NCBI GenBank assembly: GCA_031400505.1 | Contig: JANNPZ010000040.1 | Coordinates: 1-64,000 of the forward strand | Length of the DNA: 64,000 nucleotides | Source of the DNA: JAIYDJ01 sp031400505 | Lineage (GTDB): Bacteria > Pseudomonadota > Alphaproteobacteria > Rhodobacterales > Rhodobacteraceae | Direction of reading: 5' to 3' | Shown here: piece after piece, positions 1 through 7,481 of the stretch | Layout of the letters: every line of letters starts with the position of its first letter | How positions within the stretch are numbered: the stretch's first letter is position 1 | The notes under the pieces: generated by a model | Databases searched by the model: none | Told to the model about the DNA's origin: nothing | The model's input: the letters and a program-made list of their open reading frames with translations, nothing else | Made by a program: the position numbers and the translations under genes

Positions 1-687
1 CTCGGCTGCCGCGCCGAGTCCCGCGATGCCGATGACGTTCTCGGTCCCCGCCCGGCGCCCCATTTCCTGCCCGCCACCCAGCGACAGTGCCTCGATGTCG
101 AGCCCCTGCCGCAGGATCAGCGCGCCCGCGCCCTTTGGCCCGCCGAACTTGTGGGCGGACAGGACCGCGAAGGTCGCCCCGCTCCAGCCAAAGGCGAAGG
201 GGATACGGCCCAACGCCTGGGTGATGTCGAGCAGGAGATGGTCGGCCCGCAGCGCGCCATAGGGATACTGCCCTTCGACCTTTGCCGGCGGCTCGGTCAG
301 CACCCCGGTCTCGGAATTGGCGAGGCCCATGGCGAGCGTGTGTCCCGGCCCGAAGGGGCGCGCGTCGGTGCCGGTGAGGTCGAAGTGCGCGAAAAGCGCG
401 TCATGCGCGGTCGGATCGACCATGACCGCATAGCCCTCGGGCCGGCGCGACAGCAGCATCGCGGCCTCGGTCGCGCCGCTGGTGAAGACCACCTCGACCG
501 GCTTGCACCCGACCGCCGCCGCCAACTGCTCGCGTGCCGTCTCGACGACGGCCTTGGCCGCGCGGCCCTCGGCATGCACCGAGGACGGATTGCCCACCAC
601 GTCCTTCGCCGAAGCCATCGCCGCCCGCGCCTCTGGGCGCAGCGGGGCGGTGGCGTTCCAGTCGAGGTAGATGCGGCCCCGGGGCAT
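1..687 (-). CDS. Cysteine desulfurase, partial (runs off left edge)
   Basis: Class V PLP-dependent aminotransferase fold (NifS/IscS type), which takes sulfur from L-cysteine as a persulfide for Fe-S cluster assembly. The first 229 codons are present; the C-terminal part, with the persulfide cysteine, lies outside the window. Visible landmarks are TSGATEA (69-75), the D154-x-x-Q157 pair that contacts PLP, and the PLP-binding lysine K180 in SAHKFGGPKG. ATG at 687 is only 2 nt after the iscR stop, so the two are co-transcribed. This iscR-desulfurase order is typical of the suf operon head in Rhodobacteraceae, so sufBCD probably follow to the left (inference). Confidence 0.9.
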   Translation of the reverse strand, partial: MPRGRIYLDWNATAPLRPEARAAMASAKDVVGNPSSVHAEGRAAKAVVETAREQLAAAVGCKPVEVVFTSGATEAAMLLSRRPEGYAVMVDPTAHDALFAHFDLTGTDARPFGPGHTLAMGLANSETGVLTEPPAKVEGQYPYGALRADHLLLDITQALGRIPFAFGWSGATFAVLSAHKFGGPKGAGALILRQGLDIEALSLGGGQEMGRRAGTENVIGIAGLGAAAE

Positions 688-689
688 CC

Positions 690-1163
690 TCAGGCCTCGT
701 CCACCACGCGGAGAAGCGTGGGAACGGCGGGGCACGGGGCCATCTTGTTCTGGATCACATCGCTGAGGCGGGTCTGGAACAGAAAGACATAGACCTGCGC
801 CGACAACCCCTCCCACAGCCGGTTGGTCAGGCTCTGCGCCTTGGTCCCCGACAGCCCGCCGGAAGCCCCTGCCCCGGTGTGCATGGCATCCACGGTCTCT
901 TCCACCGCCTCCATCACCTCGCTGACGCGGATCGCATCCGGGCTGCGCGCCAGCCGATACCCCCCCCCGGGGCCACGCACCGCCTCGACAAGCCCGGCAC
1001 GACGCAGCTTCACGAACAACTGCTCGAGATATGGCAAACTGATATCCTGCCGTTTGGCGACATCCGCCAGCGATTTCAGCTCGACCCCCCCCGCCTTCGC
1101 CTCGAAAAGCGCGAGGTCAGCAAGGGCAACCATCGCGTAGCGGCCTTTGGTTGACAGTTTCAT
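690..1163 (-). CDS. iscR: Rrf2-family regulator, IscR type with one cysteine
   Basis: 157-residue Rrf2 winged-helix regulator starting MKLSTKGRYA; the upstream extension of the frame lacks family similarity, so ATG 1163 is chosen. The N-terminal HTH (about residues 28-58) and the GPGGGYRLAR wing (64-73) are clear. E. coli IscR binds [2Fe-2S] with three cysteines in the 92-104 loop; here that loop has none, and the only cysteine in the protein is C144 near the C-terminus. A single-cysteine IscR acting as a repressor of iron-sulfur genes is known from Rhodobacter sphaeroides, and this matches it. First gene of the suf operon, so autoregulation is likely. Two dyads lie upstream (1223-1236 and 1258-1272). 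Confidence 0.88.
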   Translation of the reverse strand: MKLSTKGRYAMVALADLALFEAKAGGVELKSLADVAKRQDISLPYLEQLFVKLRRAGLVEAVRGPGGGYRLARSPDAIRVSEVMEAVEETVDAMHTGAGASGGLSGTKAQSLTNRLWEGLSAQVYVFLFQTRLSDVIQNKMAPCPAVPTLLRVVDEA

Positions 1164-1222
1164 CCGGTTATTCCTGCAATCTGGCCTGCCATATCCATTG
1201 ACGCAATCACGCCCACCGCTTA

Positions 1223-1236
1223 ACTGACAAGCCAGT
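1223..1236. promoter_or_regulatory. Dyad ACTG-N6-CAGT upstream of iscR, candidate operator
   Basis: ACTGACAAGCCAGT is a 4-bp inverted repeat with a 6-bp spacer, about 60 nt before the iscR start codon, where a promoter should lie. It could be the autoregulatory IscR site (inference from position only). The arms are short, so chance is possible. Confidence 0.3.
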
Positions 1237-1257
1237 CTTCTGCGAGGCAACAGCCTC

Positions 1258-1272
1258 TTAGAATGGTTCTAG
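1258..1272. promoter_or_regulatory. ICE-like (Irr-type) palindrome between iscR and divergent hydrolase
   Basis: TTAGAATGGTTCTAG is a near-perfect inverted repeat (TTAGAA-N3-TTCTAg). It resembles the iron control element bound by the haem-responsive regulator Irr in alphaproteobacteria, TTAGAA-N3-TTCTAA. It lies 95 nt upstream of iscR and 57 nt upstream of the divergent hydrolase gene and could control either. That an Irr or Fur-family protein binds here is inferred from the motif and the Fe-S context. Confidence 0.55.
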
Positions 1273-1328
1273 GTTAGCCGAGCGAAGTCGTCAACAAATC
1301 GCTTCGGAAAGAAAGACAGGCGAAACGC

Positions 1329-1988
1329 ATGCCCGAAGTCATTTTCGCCGGTCCCGAAGGCCGCATCGAAGGCCGCTACCATCCGCAGAAGGAACGCGAT
1401 GCGCCGATTGCAATCGTGCTGCACCCGCACCCGCAATACGGCGGCACGATGAACAACAAGATTGTGTATAACCTGCACTATGCGTTCTACAATCTTGGCT
1501 TCACCGTCATGCGGTTCAACTTCCGCGGCGTCGGGCGCAGCCAGGGCGAATATGATATGGGGATCGGCGAATTGTCGGATGCCGCCTCGGCGCTCGACTA
1601 TCTGCAGTCGATGAACCCTAACGCCAAGCATTGCTGGGTGGCGGGCTTTTCCTTCGGCGCCTGGATCGGGATGCAGCTTTTGATGCGGCGCCCGGAAATC
1701 ACCGGGTTCATCTCAGTATCCCCGCCGGCCAACATGTATGACTTCAGCTTTCTCGCACCCTGCCCCTCGTCTGGTTTGATCATCAATGGCAGCGCCGACA
1801 AGGTCGCGCCACCCAAGGACACCGTCAATCTGGTGAACAAACTGCACGAACAGAAAGGCATCACGATAACGCATACGCTGATCGAAGGGGCCGATCACTT
1901 CTTCAAGGACGAAGACGCGCACATGAAGCCGATGATAGATACGGTTTCGTCCTACGTGAAGCGGCGGCTGTCAGAGGTATCGCGATGA
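1329..1988 (+). CDS. Alpha/beta hydrolase (COG2945-like)
   Basis: 219-residue cytoplasmic serine hydrolase. A nucleophile elbow GFSFG places the serine at 108, with aspartate D157 (NGSADKV) and histidine H190 (GADHFF) completing a plausible catalytic triad. HPHPQYGG (32-39) forms the usual N-terminal oxyanion region of this family. The substrate is not known. First gene of a three-gene operon: its stop overlaps the next start by 4 nt. It is divergent from iscR, with an Irr-like palindrome between them, so iron-linked expression is possible but unproven. Confidence 0.85.
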   Translation: MPEVIFAGPEGRIEGRYHPQKERDAPIAIVLHPHPQYGGTMNNKIVYNLHYAFYNLGFTVMRFNFRGVGRSQGEYDMGIGELSDAASALDYLQSMNPNAKHCWVAGFSFGAWIGMQLLMRRPEITGFISVSPPANMYDFSFLAPCPSSGLIINGSADKVAPPKDTVNLVNKLHEQKGITITHTLIEGADHFFKDEDAHMKPMIDTVSSYVKRRLSEVSR

Positions 1989-2245
1989 GCGTGCTCGAAG
2001 ATCTCGGCGACGCTTTGGCCCGCGACGTGATCGCCGCGATGGAAGAATTGGGCGACGAACGGTTTTACGACAAGATCTCGAAAGTGCTGCTGGATGCCTC
2101 CCCCACCATGCAAGAGGCATTTCTGACCGCCTACCGGGTACGGATTGCCGAAAAGCGGGGTCGCGCCTTCATCGAGGCCGCGCTGAAGGCCAAGCGTGAG
2201 GGTGCCTCGGGGCCAAAAGTCTACTTGGGCGGCGGCGAGCATTGA
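1985..2245 (+). CDS. Small conserved-looking protein, function unknown
   Basis: 86 residues, no signal peptide or membrane segment. The N-terminal half is acidic and helical (LEDLGDALARDVIAAMEELG) and the C-terminal half basic. ATG overlaps the stop of the hydrolase (ATGA), and its own stop overlaps the TTG start of the next gene, so translation is coupled on both sides. I do not recognise the family with confidence. The position suggests a partner of the hydrolase or the HD protein. Confidence 0.75.
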   Translation: MSVLEDLGDALARDVIAAMEELGDERFYDKISKVLLDASPTMQEAFLTAYRVRIAEKRGRAFIEAALKAKREGASGPKVYLGGGEH

Positions 2246-2829
2246 GTGACCGGCTTGAGGCGCAGTTCGCGTTTCTGAACGAGGCCGATCGCCTGAAATC
2301 GGTGCTGCGGGCGACAACGCTGGTCGATGGATCGCGGGCGGAAAATTCGGGCGAGCATAGCTGGCACTTGACGCTTTACGCGATGGTGCTGGCTGATCAG
2401 GCCGGGCCCGGCGTGGATATCGGGCGTGTCATCCGCATGCTGATCCTGCACGATCTGGTCGAGATTGACGTGGGCGACGTGCCGATCCACTCGGCGAACG
2501 GATTGGCGCATGGCTCTGCCGACACGCTGGCTGCCGAGCAAAGTGCGGCGGACCGGATCTTTGGCCTGCTGCCACCCGATCTGGGCCCGCAGTTTCGCGC
2601 ATTGTGGGACGAGTTTGAGGCAGCCAAGACGCCCGACGCGGTGTTCGCGAAGTCGCTGGATCGGGTGCAGCCAGTGATGGCGAACCTCATGTCAGGCGGC
2701 GGGACGTGGAAGACCTACGCGGTCACAGCCGATCAACTGGAAGCGCGTGTCGGAACCAAGATTGCCCGCGGCGCCCCTGCCCTGTGGGACTGGCTACGCG
2801 AATGCGCGCGCGCATACTTTGAACCGTAA
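2242..2829 (+). CDS. HD-domain hydrolase (YfbR-like nucleotidase family)
   Basis: 195-residue metal-dependent phosphohydrolase. The HD signature is seen as H39 (SGEHSW), the H70-D71 doublet (LILHDLVE) with E74, and a distal D-rich helix near 135-142 (KSLDRVQP). Relatives act on deoxynucleoside 5'-monophosphates; the substrate here is not established. The start is TTG at 2242, overlapping the upstream stop (TTGA); no in-frame ATG precedes the HD core. Last gene of the hydrolase operon. Confidence 0.83.
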   Translation: MSDRLEAQFAFLNEADRLKSVLRATTLVDGSRAENSGEHSWHLTLYAMVLADQAGPGVDIGRVIRMLILHDLVEIDVGDVPIHSANGLAHGSADTLAAEQSAADRIFGLLPPDLGPQFRALWDEFEAAKTPDAVFAKSLDRVQPVMANLMSGGGTWKTYAVTADQLEARVGTKIARGAPALWDWLRECARAYFEP

Positions 2830-2835
2830 CGGCTG

Positions 2836-3096
2836 TCATAGGCGATTGCGGGCGCGCCGACGCTCATCCGCTGCAAGGGATGTGACCCGCAACGCAACTC
2901 CGGTGGACACGATCCCCCCAAGTAGAAAGAACCCAAACAATTCCCCAAGCCTGCCGCGCTCCAGCGTTCCCGATATGATGCAGGCCAACCACACGGCGAC
3001 CGCCACCCACAGCAAAGGCCGCGCCAGCCAGAAGTGGTCTTTTTGCTTTGGATGCATCGCGGTCACGACGAAACTGTCTTGCTGATCGGCTGCCAT
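2836..3096 (-). CDS. Small inner-membrane protein, unknown function
   Basis: 86 residues with two likely membrane helices, PLLWVAVAVWLACIISG (about 27-43) and LFGFFLLGGIVSTGVAL (about 53-69), joined by a short charged loop, and a basic C-terminal tail (DERRRARNRL) probably facing the cytoplasm. It converges with the HD-hydrolase gene, 6 bp apart, and is divergent from icd. Family not recognised. Confidence 0.65.
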   Translation of the reverse strand: MAADQQDSFVVTAMHPKQKDHFWLARPLLWVAVAVWLACIISGTLERGRLGELFGFFLLGGIVSTGVALRVTSLAADERRRARNRL

Positions 3097-3270
3097 TTGC
3101 GCGAACCTTCCTGGACCAGCCGCACCGTGCAGCCACCCGGTGGCAGGATGCTAGTGCAGTTAGGCTAAATAAAGGCGAATTGCTCAACGGTATACCATTG
3201 CATACCCTTTTATGATGCGGTGTTTTCCGCTATGGGCGATGCAGCGAATCCAAAAAACGAGGGCCAAGAC

Positions 3271-4479
3271 ATGACCAAAATCAAGGTAGCCAACCCCGTC
3301 GTAGAACTCGACGGTGACGAGATGACCCGGATCATCTGGGACTTCATCAAGCAAAAGCTGATCCTGCCCTATCTGGACATTGATCTGAAATACTATGACC
3401 TGTCGATCGAAGTGCGCGATGCGACCAACGATCAGATCACCATCGACAGCGCCCATGCGATCAAGCAATACGGCGTCGGTGTGAAATGCGCGACCATCAC
3501 CCCGGACGAAGCGCGCGTTGAAGAGTTCAACCTCAAGCAGATGTGGAAATCGCCGAACGGCACGATTCGCAACATTCTGGGTGGGGTGATCTTTCGCCAG
3601 CCGATCATCTGCAGCAACGTGCCGCGTCTGGTGCCGGGCTGGACCAAGCCGATTGTCGTCGGTCGCCACGCCTTTGGCGATCAGTACCGCGCGACCGACT
3701 TCCGGTTTCCAGGCGCAGGCAAGCTGACAATGAAATTCGTGGGCGACGATGGCACGGTGATCGAGCGTGACGTCTATTCGGCCCCCTCCGCCGGGGTCTA
3801 CATGGGCATGTACAACCTTGACGACAGCATCAGCGACTTTGCCCGTGCCTCGCTGAACTACGGGCTGAACCTTGGTTGGCCGGTCTATCTTTCAACCAAG
3901 AACACGATCCTCAAAGCCTATGACGGCCGCTTCAAGGATCTGTTCCAGCAGATCTACGAGGCCGAGTTTGCCGAGGCGTTCAAGGCAAAGGGCATCGTCT
4001 ATGAACATCGCCTGATCGACGACATGGTTGCGTCTTCGATGAAATGGGCAGGCGGCTATGTCTGGGCCTGCAAGAACTACGACGGCGATGTGCAGTCCGA
4101 CCTTGTGGCGCAGGGGTTCGGCTCGCTTGGCATGATGACATCCGTGCAGATGACGCCCGATGGCCAGGTGGTCGAGGCCGAGGCCGCCCACGGCACTGTG
4201 ACGCGCCACTACCGCGAGCATCAGAAGGGCAAGGCCACGTCCACGAATTCGGTGGCCTCGATCTATGCCTGGACCGGCGGCCTGAAGCACCGCGCCAAAC
4301 TGGACAACAACGAACAGTTGATGCGCTTTGCCACAACGCTGGAAAAGGTCACGGTCGATACTGTCGAGGATGGCTGGATGACCAAGGACCTTGCCCTGCT
4401 GGTCGGGCCTGATCAGAAATGGCTGACCACTATCGGCTACCTGGAAAAGGTCGACGAGTATCTGAACAAGGCGATGTAA
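3271..4479 (+). CDS. icd: Isocitrate dehydrogenase, NADP-dependent
   Basis: 402-residue homodimeric IDH of the eukaryote-like class, converting isocitrate to 2-oxoglutarate in the TCA cycle with NADPH production. The phosphate/isocitrate-binding stretch KSPNGTIRN (93-101) and arginines R101, R110 and R133 are in place, and the metal-binding DDMVA motif lies near 250. ATG 3271 follows a GAGGG ribosome site; an in-frame ATG at 3220 has no such site. Monocistronic, ending at a strong hairpin (4494-4520). Its upstream region contains GGTAT-N8-ATACC at about 3190, which may be an operator (weak). Confidence 0.97.
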   Translation: MTKIKVANPVVELDGDEMTRIIWDFIKQKLILPYLDIDLKYYDLSIEVRDATNDQITIDSAHAIKQYGVGVKCATITPDEARVEEFNLKQMWKSPNGTIRNILGGVIFRQPIICSNVPRLVPGWTKPIVVGRHAFGDQYRATDFRFPGAGKLTMKFVGDDGTVIERDVYSAPSAGVYMGMYNLDDSISDFARASLNYGLNLGWPVYLSTKNTILKAYDGRFKDLFQQIYEAEFAEAFKAKGIVYEHRLIDDMVASSMKWAGGYVWACKNYDGDVQSDLVAQGFGSLGMMTSVQMTPDGQVVEAEAAHGTVTRHYREHQKGKATSTNSVASIYAWTGGLKHRAKLDNNEQLMRFATTLEKVTVDTVEDGWMTKDLALLVGPDQKWLTTIGYLEKVDEYLNKAM

Positions 4480-4493
4480 CCACTTGATCGTGC

Positions 4494-4520
4494 GAAGGGC
4501 TGCTGGAATGGCAGCCCTTC
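4494..4520 (+). terminator. Hairpin terminator after icd
   Basis: GAAGGGCTGC, a 7-nt loop, then GCAGCCCTTC: a perfect 10-bp stem 15 nt after the icd stop, followed by TTGCACTTT. The run of Ts is imperfect. The element sits between icd and the convergent VPLPA-CTERM gene and may serve both. Confidence 0.75.
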
Positions 4521-4537
4521 TTGCACTTTATCAAGGA

Positions 4538-5104
4538 TCAGACGCGGCTTTTTCCGCGACGCGACGCCACGAACCCAAGACCGCCCAGCCCTGCAATCAT
4601 CAACGGAAGGCTTGCAGGCAGGGGAATCGGTGCAACCGGATCTTCAAGCCGGGTGATCGTGATATCACCCGCATAGAACGCAAAAGCGCCGTTCAGGCCG
4701 ATTTGAAGGTCGGGTGTCACCTCGTCCGATTCAAAAGCGAACACACTGTCGAATGTCAGCTGCTCTCCAACGCCAATGCCCGAAACTGCGGCGTCAAAGG
4801 CATCCAGCCCGAAGAAGAACGTCGTCATCGCGGTCTGAAACAGAAACACGCTCGACGGCAATCCAAAACCAGTTCCATCCACGATCGAGGCGGTTGCGCC
4901 CGTGTAGGTGTCAAGGTCAGTCTTGAATTCCACCCCGGCAAAAGCCATCGTATCGGTGTCGAAGGTAAAACCGCCGCTGACCGGCCCTTGCACCTGAAAG
5001 GTGTCGGCCAGATCCGAGAGGTTGAAAGACAGCACTGCCGCCTGCGCTGGTGCGCAAAGCGTCAATATCAGGGCACATGTCGCCGGCAACGTCATTTTCT
5101 TCAT
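4538..5104 (-). CDS. VPLPA-CTERM sorting-domain surface protein
   Basis: 188 residues. An N-terminal Sec signal peptide (MKKMTLPATCALILTLCAPAQA, cut near 22) leads into a beta-rich, acidic, cysteine-free secreted body. The C-terminus has IPLPASLPLM, a hydrophobic helix (LMIAGLGGLGFVA) and a basic tail SRRGKSRV. This tripartite end is the VPLPA-CTERM form of PEP-CTERM signals, which in Rhodobacterales is processed by exosortase D; no exosortase is in this window. Start ATG 5104 is chosen because it begins the signal peptide. Role unknown, probably matrix or envelope. Confidence 0.83.
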   Translation of the reverse strand: MKKMTLPATCALILTLCAPAQAAVLSFNLSDLADTFQVQGPVSGGFTFDTDTMAFAGVEFKTDLDTYTGATASIVDGTGFGLPSSVFLFQTAMTTFFFGLDAFDAAVSGIGVGEQLTFDSVFAFESDEVTPDLQIGLNGAFAFYAGDITITRLEDPVAPIPLPASLPLMIAGLGGLGFVASRRGKSRV

Positions 5105-5333
5105 GGCAATCCTCACCTTTGTGTCTGGGTCAACTTGATGTGTGTCTGCATCGGCCCGTCTCGCCTTGAGCCTCTTCCACGGGGGGTTACGTGGCCCGGG
5201 CAAGAAAAGTTTCACACCGTCCAGGAAAACACGTCAACGCCACAGTTTGCACCCGCAGCAAGGAAGCTCTGGCGTTTCTTTCGCGCCTAAGGTATCGCCG
5301 GCGCAAATCACGCAAATGAAAGTGACCTTCCCG

Positions 5334-7151
5334 ATGGAGCTTCGCAACATCGCCATCATCGCGCACGTTGACCATGGCAAGACTACGCTGGTTGACGAGT
5401 TGCTGAAACAGTCCGGTTCATTCCGCGACAACCAGGCCGTTGCCGAACGCGCCATGGACAGCAACGATATCGAACGCGAACGCGGCATCACGATCTTGGC
5501 CAAATGCACCTCGCTGGAATGGGCGGGGGCGCGGATTAATATCGTCGACACCCCCGGCCACGCCGACTTCGGTGGCGAGGTAGAGCGGATTCTGAGCATG
5601 GTCGACGGCGTGGTTCTGCTGGTCGACGCCGCCGAAGGGCCGATGCCGCAAACCAAATTCGTGACGTCCAAGGCGCTGGCCCTGGGGTTGCGGCCGATTG
5701 TGGTGCTGAACAAGGTCGACAAGCATGACGCGGAGCCTTCGCGTGCACTGAACGAGGTGTTCGATCTGTTCGCCAACCTTGGGGCAGACGACGATCAGCT
5801 GGATTTCCCGGTACTCTATGCTTCCGGCCGGAACGGTTGGGCCGATACCGAATTGGACGGCCCGCGGAAAGACCTTTCGGCGCTTTATGATCTGGTCTTG
5901 AAGCATGTCCCGGCGCCGAAACAGATCGCGCGCCGCGGCGAGCCTTTCCAGATGCTGGCGACCACGCTGTCTGCAGATCCTTTCATCGGTCGCATCCTGA
6001 CGGGGCGCGTTGAATCGGGGACCCTGCGCGCCGGTGAGACGATCAAGGCCCTGTCGCGCGACGGCGAGCGGCTGGAGCAGTTCCGTGTGTCGAAAGTGCT
6101 TGCCTATCGCGGTCTGGTAATGACGCCGATTGATGCGGCAGAGGCCGGGGATATCGTGACGCTGGCGGGCATGTCCAAGGCGACGGTGGCCGATACGCTT
6201 TGCGCGCTGGAACTGGACACGGCGCTGCCCGCGCAACCCATTGATCCGCCGACCATCTCGATCACCTTCGGGATCAACGATTCGCCATTGGCCGGGAAAG
6301 AGGGCACCAAGGTGCAGTCCCGGATCATCCGCGAGCGGTTGATGAAGGAAGCCGAGATCAACGTGGCGATCAAGGTCACCGACACTCCCTCGGGCGATGC
6401 CTTCGAAGTGGCAGGGCGTGGCGAATTGCAGATGGGCGTGCTGATCGAAAACATGCGCCGCGAAGGGTTCGAGTTGAGCATCTCGCGCCCCCGCGTGATT
6501 TTCCGCGACGTGGATGGCGTCAAGCAAGAGCCGATCGAGGAAGTCACCATCGACGTGGATGACGAATACACCGGCCCGGTGATCGAAAAGCTGACCGGTC
6601 CACGCAAAGGCGATCTGGTCGAGATGAAACCGGCGGGTGCCGGCAAGACGCGGATCATCGCACATGTGCCGTCGCGCGGTCTGATCGGTTATCATGGTCA
6701 GTTCATGACCGATACCCGTGGTACTGGCGTGCTGAACCGGGTGTTTCACGACTGGGCACCGCACAAGGGCGCCATCGAAGGGCGTCGCCAGGGCGTGCTG
6801 ATTTCGATGGAGAGCGGCATCTCGGTGGCTTACGCGATGTGGAAGCTGGAAGACCGCGGCCATTTCTTCATCGGCGTGCAGGAACCGGTCTATACCGGCA
6901 TGATCATCGGCGAGCATAACCGGGACAATGATCTCGAAGTGAACCCGCTGAAGGGCAAGCAGTTGACCAACGTGCGCGCCAGCGGCACCGACGAGGCCGT
7001 ACGGCTGACCACGCCGGTCAAGCTGTCGCTGGAACAGTGCATCGCCTATATCGATGATGACGAACTGGTTGAAGTCACGCCGAAATCGGTGCGGATGCGC
7101 AAACGCTATCTGGACCCGAACGACCGCAAGCGGATGTCGCGCGCGGGGTGA
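5334..7151 (+). CDS. typA: Ribosome-associated GTPase TypA/BipA
   Basis: 605 residues, the usual length. A translational GTPase of the EF-G family that binds ribosomes under stress and aids large-subunit assembly. G1 AHVDHGKTT (residues 10-18), the G2 RGITI, G3 DTPGHADF and G4 NKVD are intact, followed by domain II, the EF-G-like domain III, and the TypA-specific C-terminal region. Starts at 5316 and 5334 are both possible; MELRNIAIIA at 5334 matches family N-termini, though its ribosome site is poor. Monocistronic, divergent from the VPLPA-CTERM gene. Confidence 0.95.
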   Translation: MELRNIAIIAHVDHGKTTLVDELLKQSGSFRDNQAVAERAMDSNDIERERGITILAKCTSLEWAGARINIVDTPGHADFGGEVERILSMVDGVVLLVDAAEGPMPQTKFVTSKALALGLRPIVVLNKVDKHDAEPSRALNEVFDLFANLGADDDQLDFPVLYASGRNGWADTELDGPRKDLSALYDLVLKHVPAPKQIARRGEPFQMLATTLSADPFIGRILTGRVESGTLRAGETIKALSRDGERLEQFRVSKVLAYRGLVMTPIDAAEAGDIVTLAGMSKATVADTLCALELDTALPAQPIDPPTISITFGINDSPLAGKEGTKVQSRIIRERLMKEAEINVAIKVTDTPSGDAFEVAGRGELQMGVLIENMRREGFELSISRPRVIFRDVDGVKQEPIEEVTIDVDDEYTGPVIEKLTGPRKGDLVEMKPAGAGKTRIIAHVPSRGLIGYHGQFMTDTRGTGVLNRVFHDWAPHKGAIEGRRQGVLISMESGISVAYAMWKLEDRGHFFIGVQEPVYTGMIIGEHNRDNDLEVNPLKGKQLTNVRASGTDEAVRLTTPVKLSLEQCIAYIDDDELVEVTPKSVRMRKRYLDPNDRKRMSRAG

Positions 7152-7186
7152 CCCTTTCAGGGTGCGTGACATCACGCGCCCTGCCG

Positions 7187-7480
7187 TCAGTCGCCCAGTT
7201 CCTCGACTGCCATCAGATCGCGCACGGCGGCCCCTTTGGCATGAACCAGCGCCGCCTGATACGCGGGCGAGTTGTAGCAATCGATCGCGGCCTGCAAGCT
7301 GGGAAAGCGCGCAACGACATTGCGCGCCCGGTCGCTGCCCTCGAATTGCACATAGCGACCCGAGCGGGCCAGAAACACGCCGCCAAAAGCCGCAAGCGCC
7401 GGACCGGCCAACGCGGCATAGCGGCCATAAGCCTTGGCGTCGGTCACTTCGACATGGGCGATCCAAAGGGCCGTCGGCAA
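7187..7480 (-). CDS. DUF1330 family protein
   Basis: 97-residue ferredoxin-like alpha-beta protein of the DUF1330/dimeric-barrel type: the beta strand LWIAHVEVTD, YAALAGPALAAFGG, the FEGSDRARNVVARFPS segment and a C-terminal helix are characteristic. The start is TTG at 7480, one nucleotide after the alaS stop, so it is the last gene of the alaS transcript and is translationally coupled. Biochemical role unknown. Confidence 0.8.
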   Translation of the reverse strand: MPTALWIAHVEVTDAKAYGRYAALAGPALAAFGGVFLARSGRYVQFEGSDRARNVVARFPSLQAAIDCYNSPAYQAALVHAKGAAVRDLMAVEELGD

Positions 7481-7481
7481 C

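Noticed and set aside
3186..3206. GGTAT-N8-ATACC as a defined operator of icd
   Set aside because: Arms of 5 bp only and no known match; mentioned in the icd entry but not listed.
5418..7466. 682-codon minus-strand ORF over typA
   Set aside because: Antisense shadow: histidine/arginine-rich, no family motifs, and it overlaps a complete, motif-bearing GTPase. High-GC third positions open such frames.
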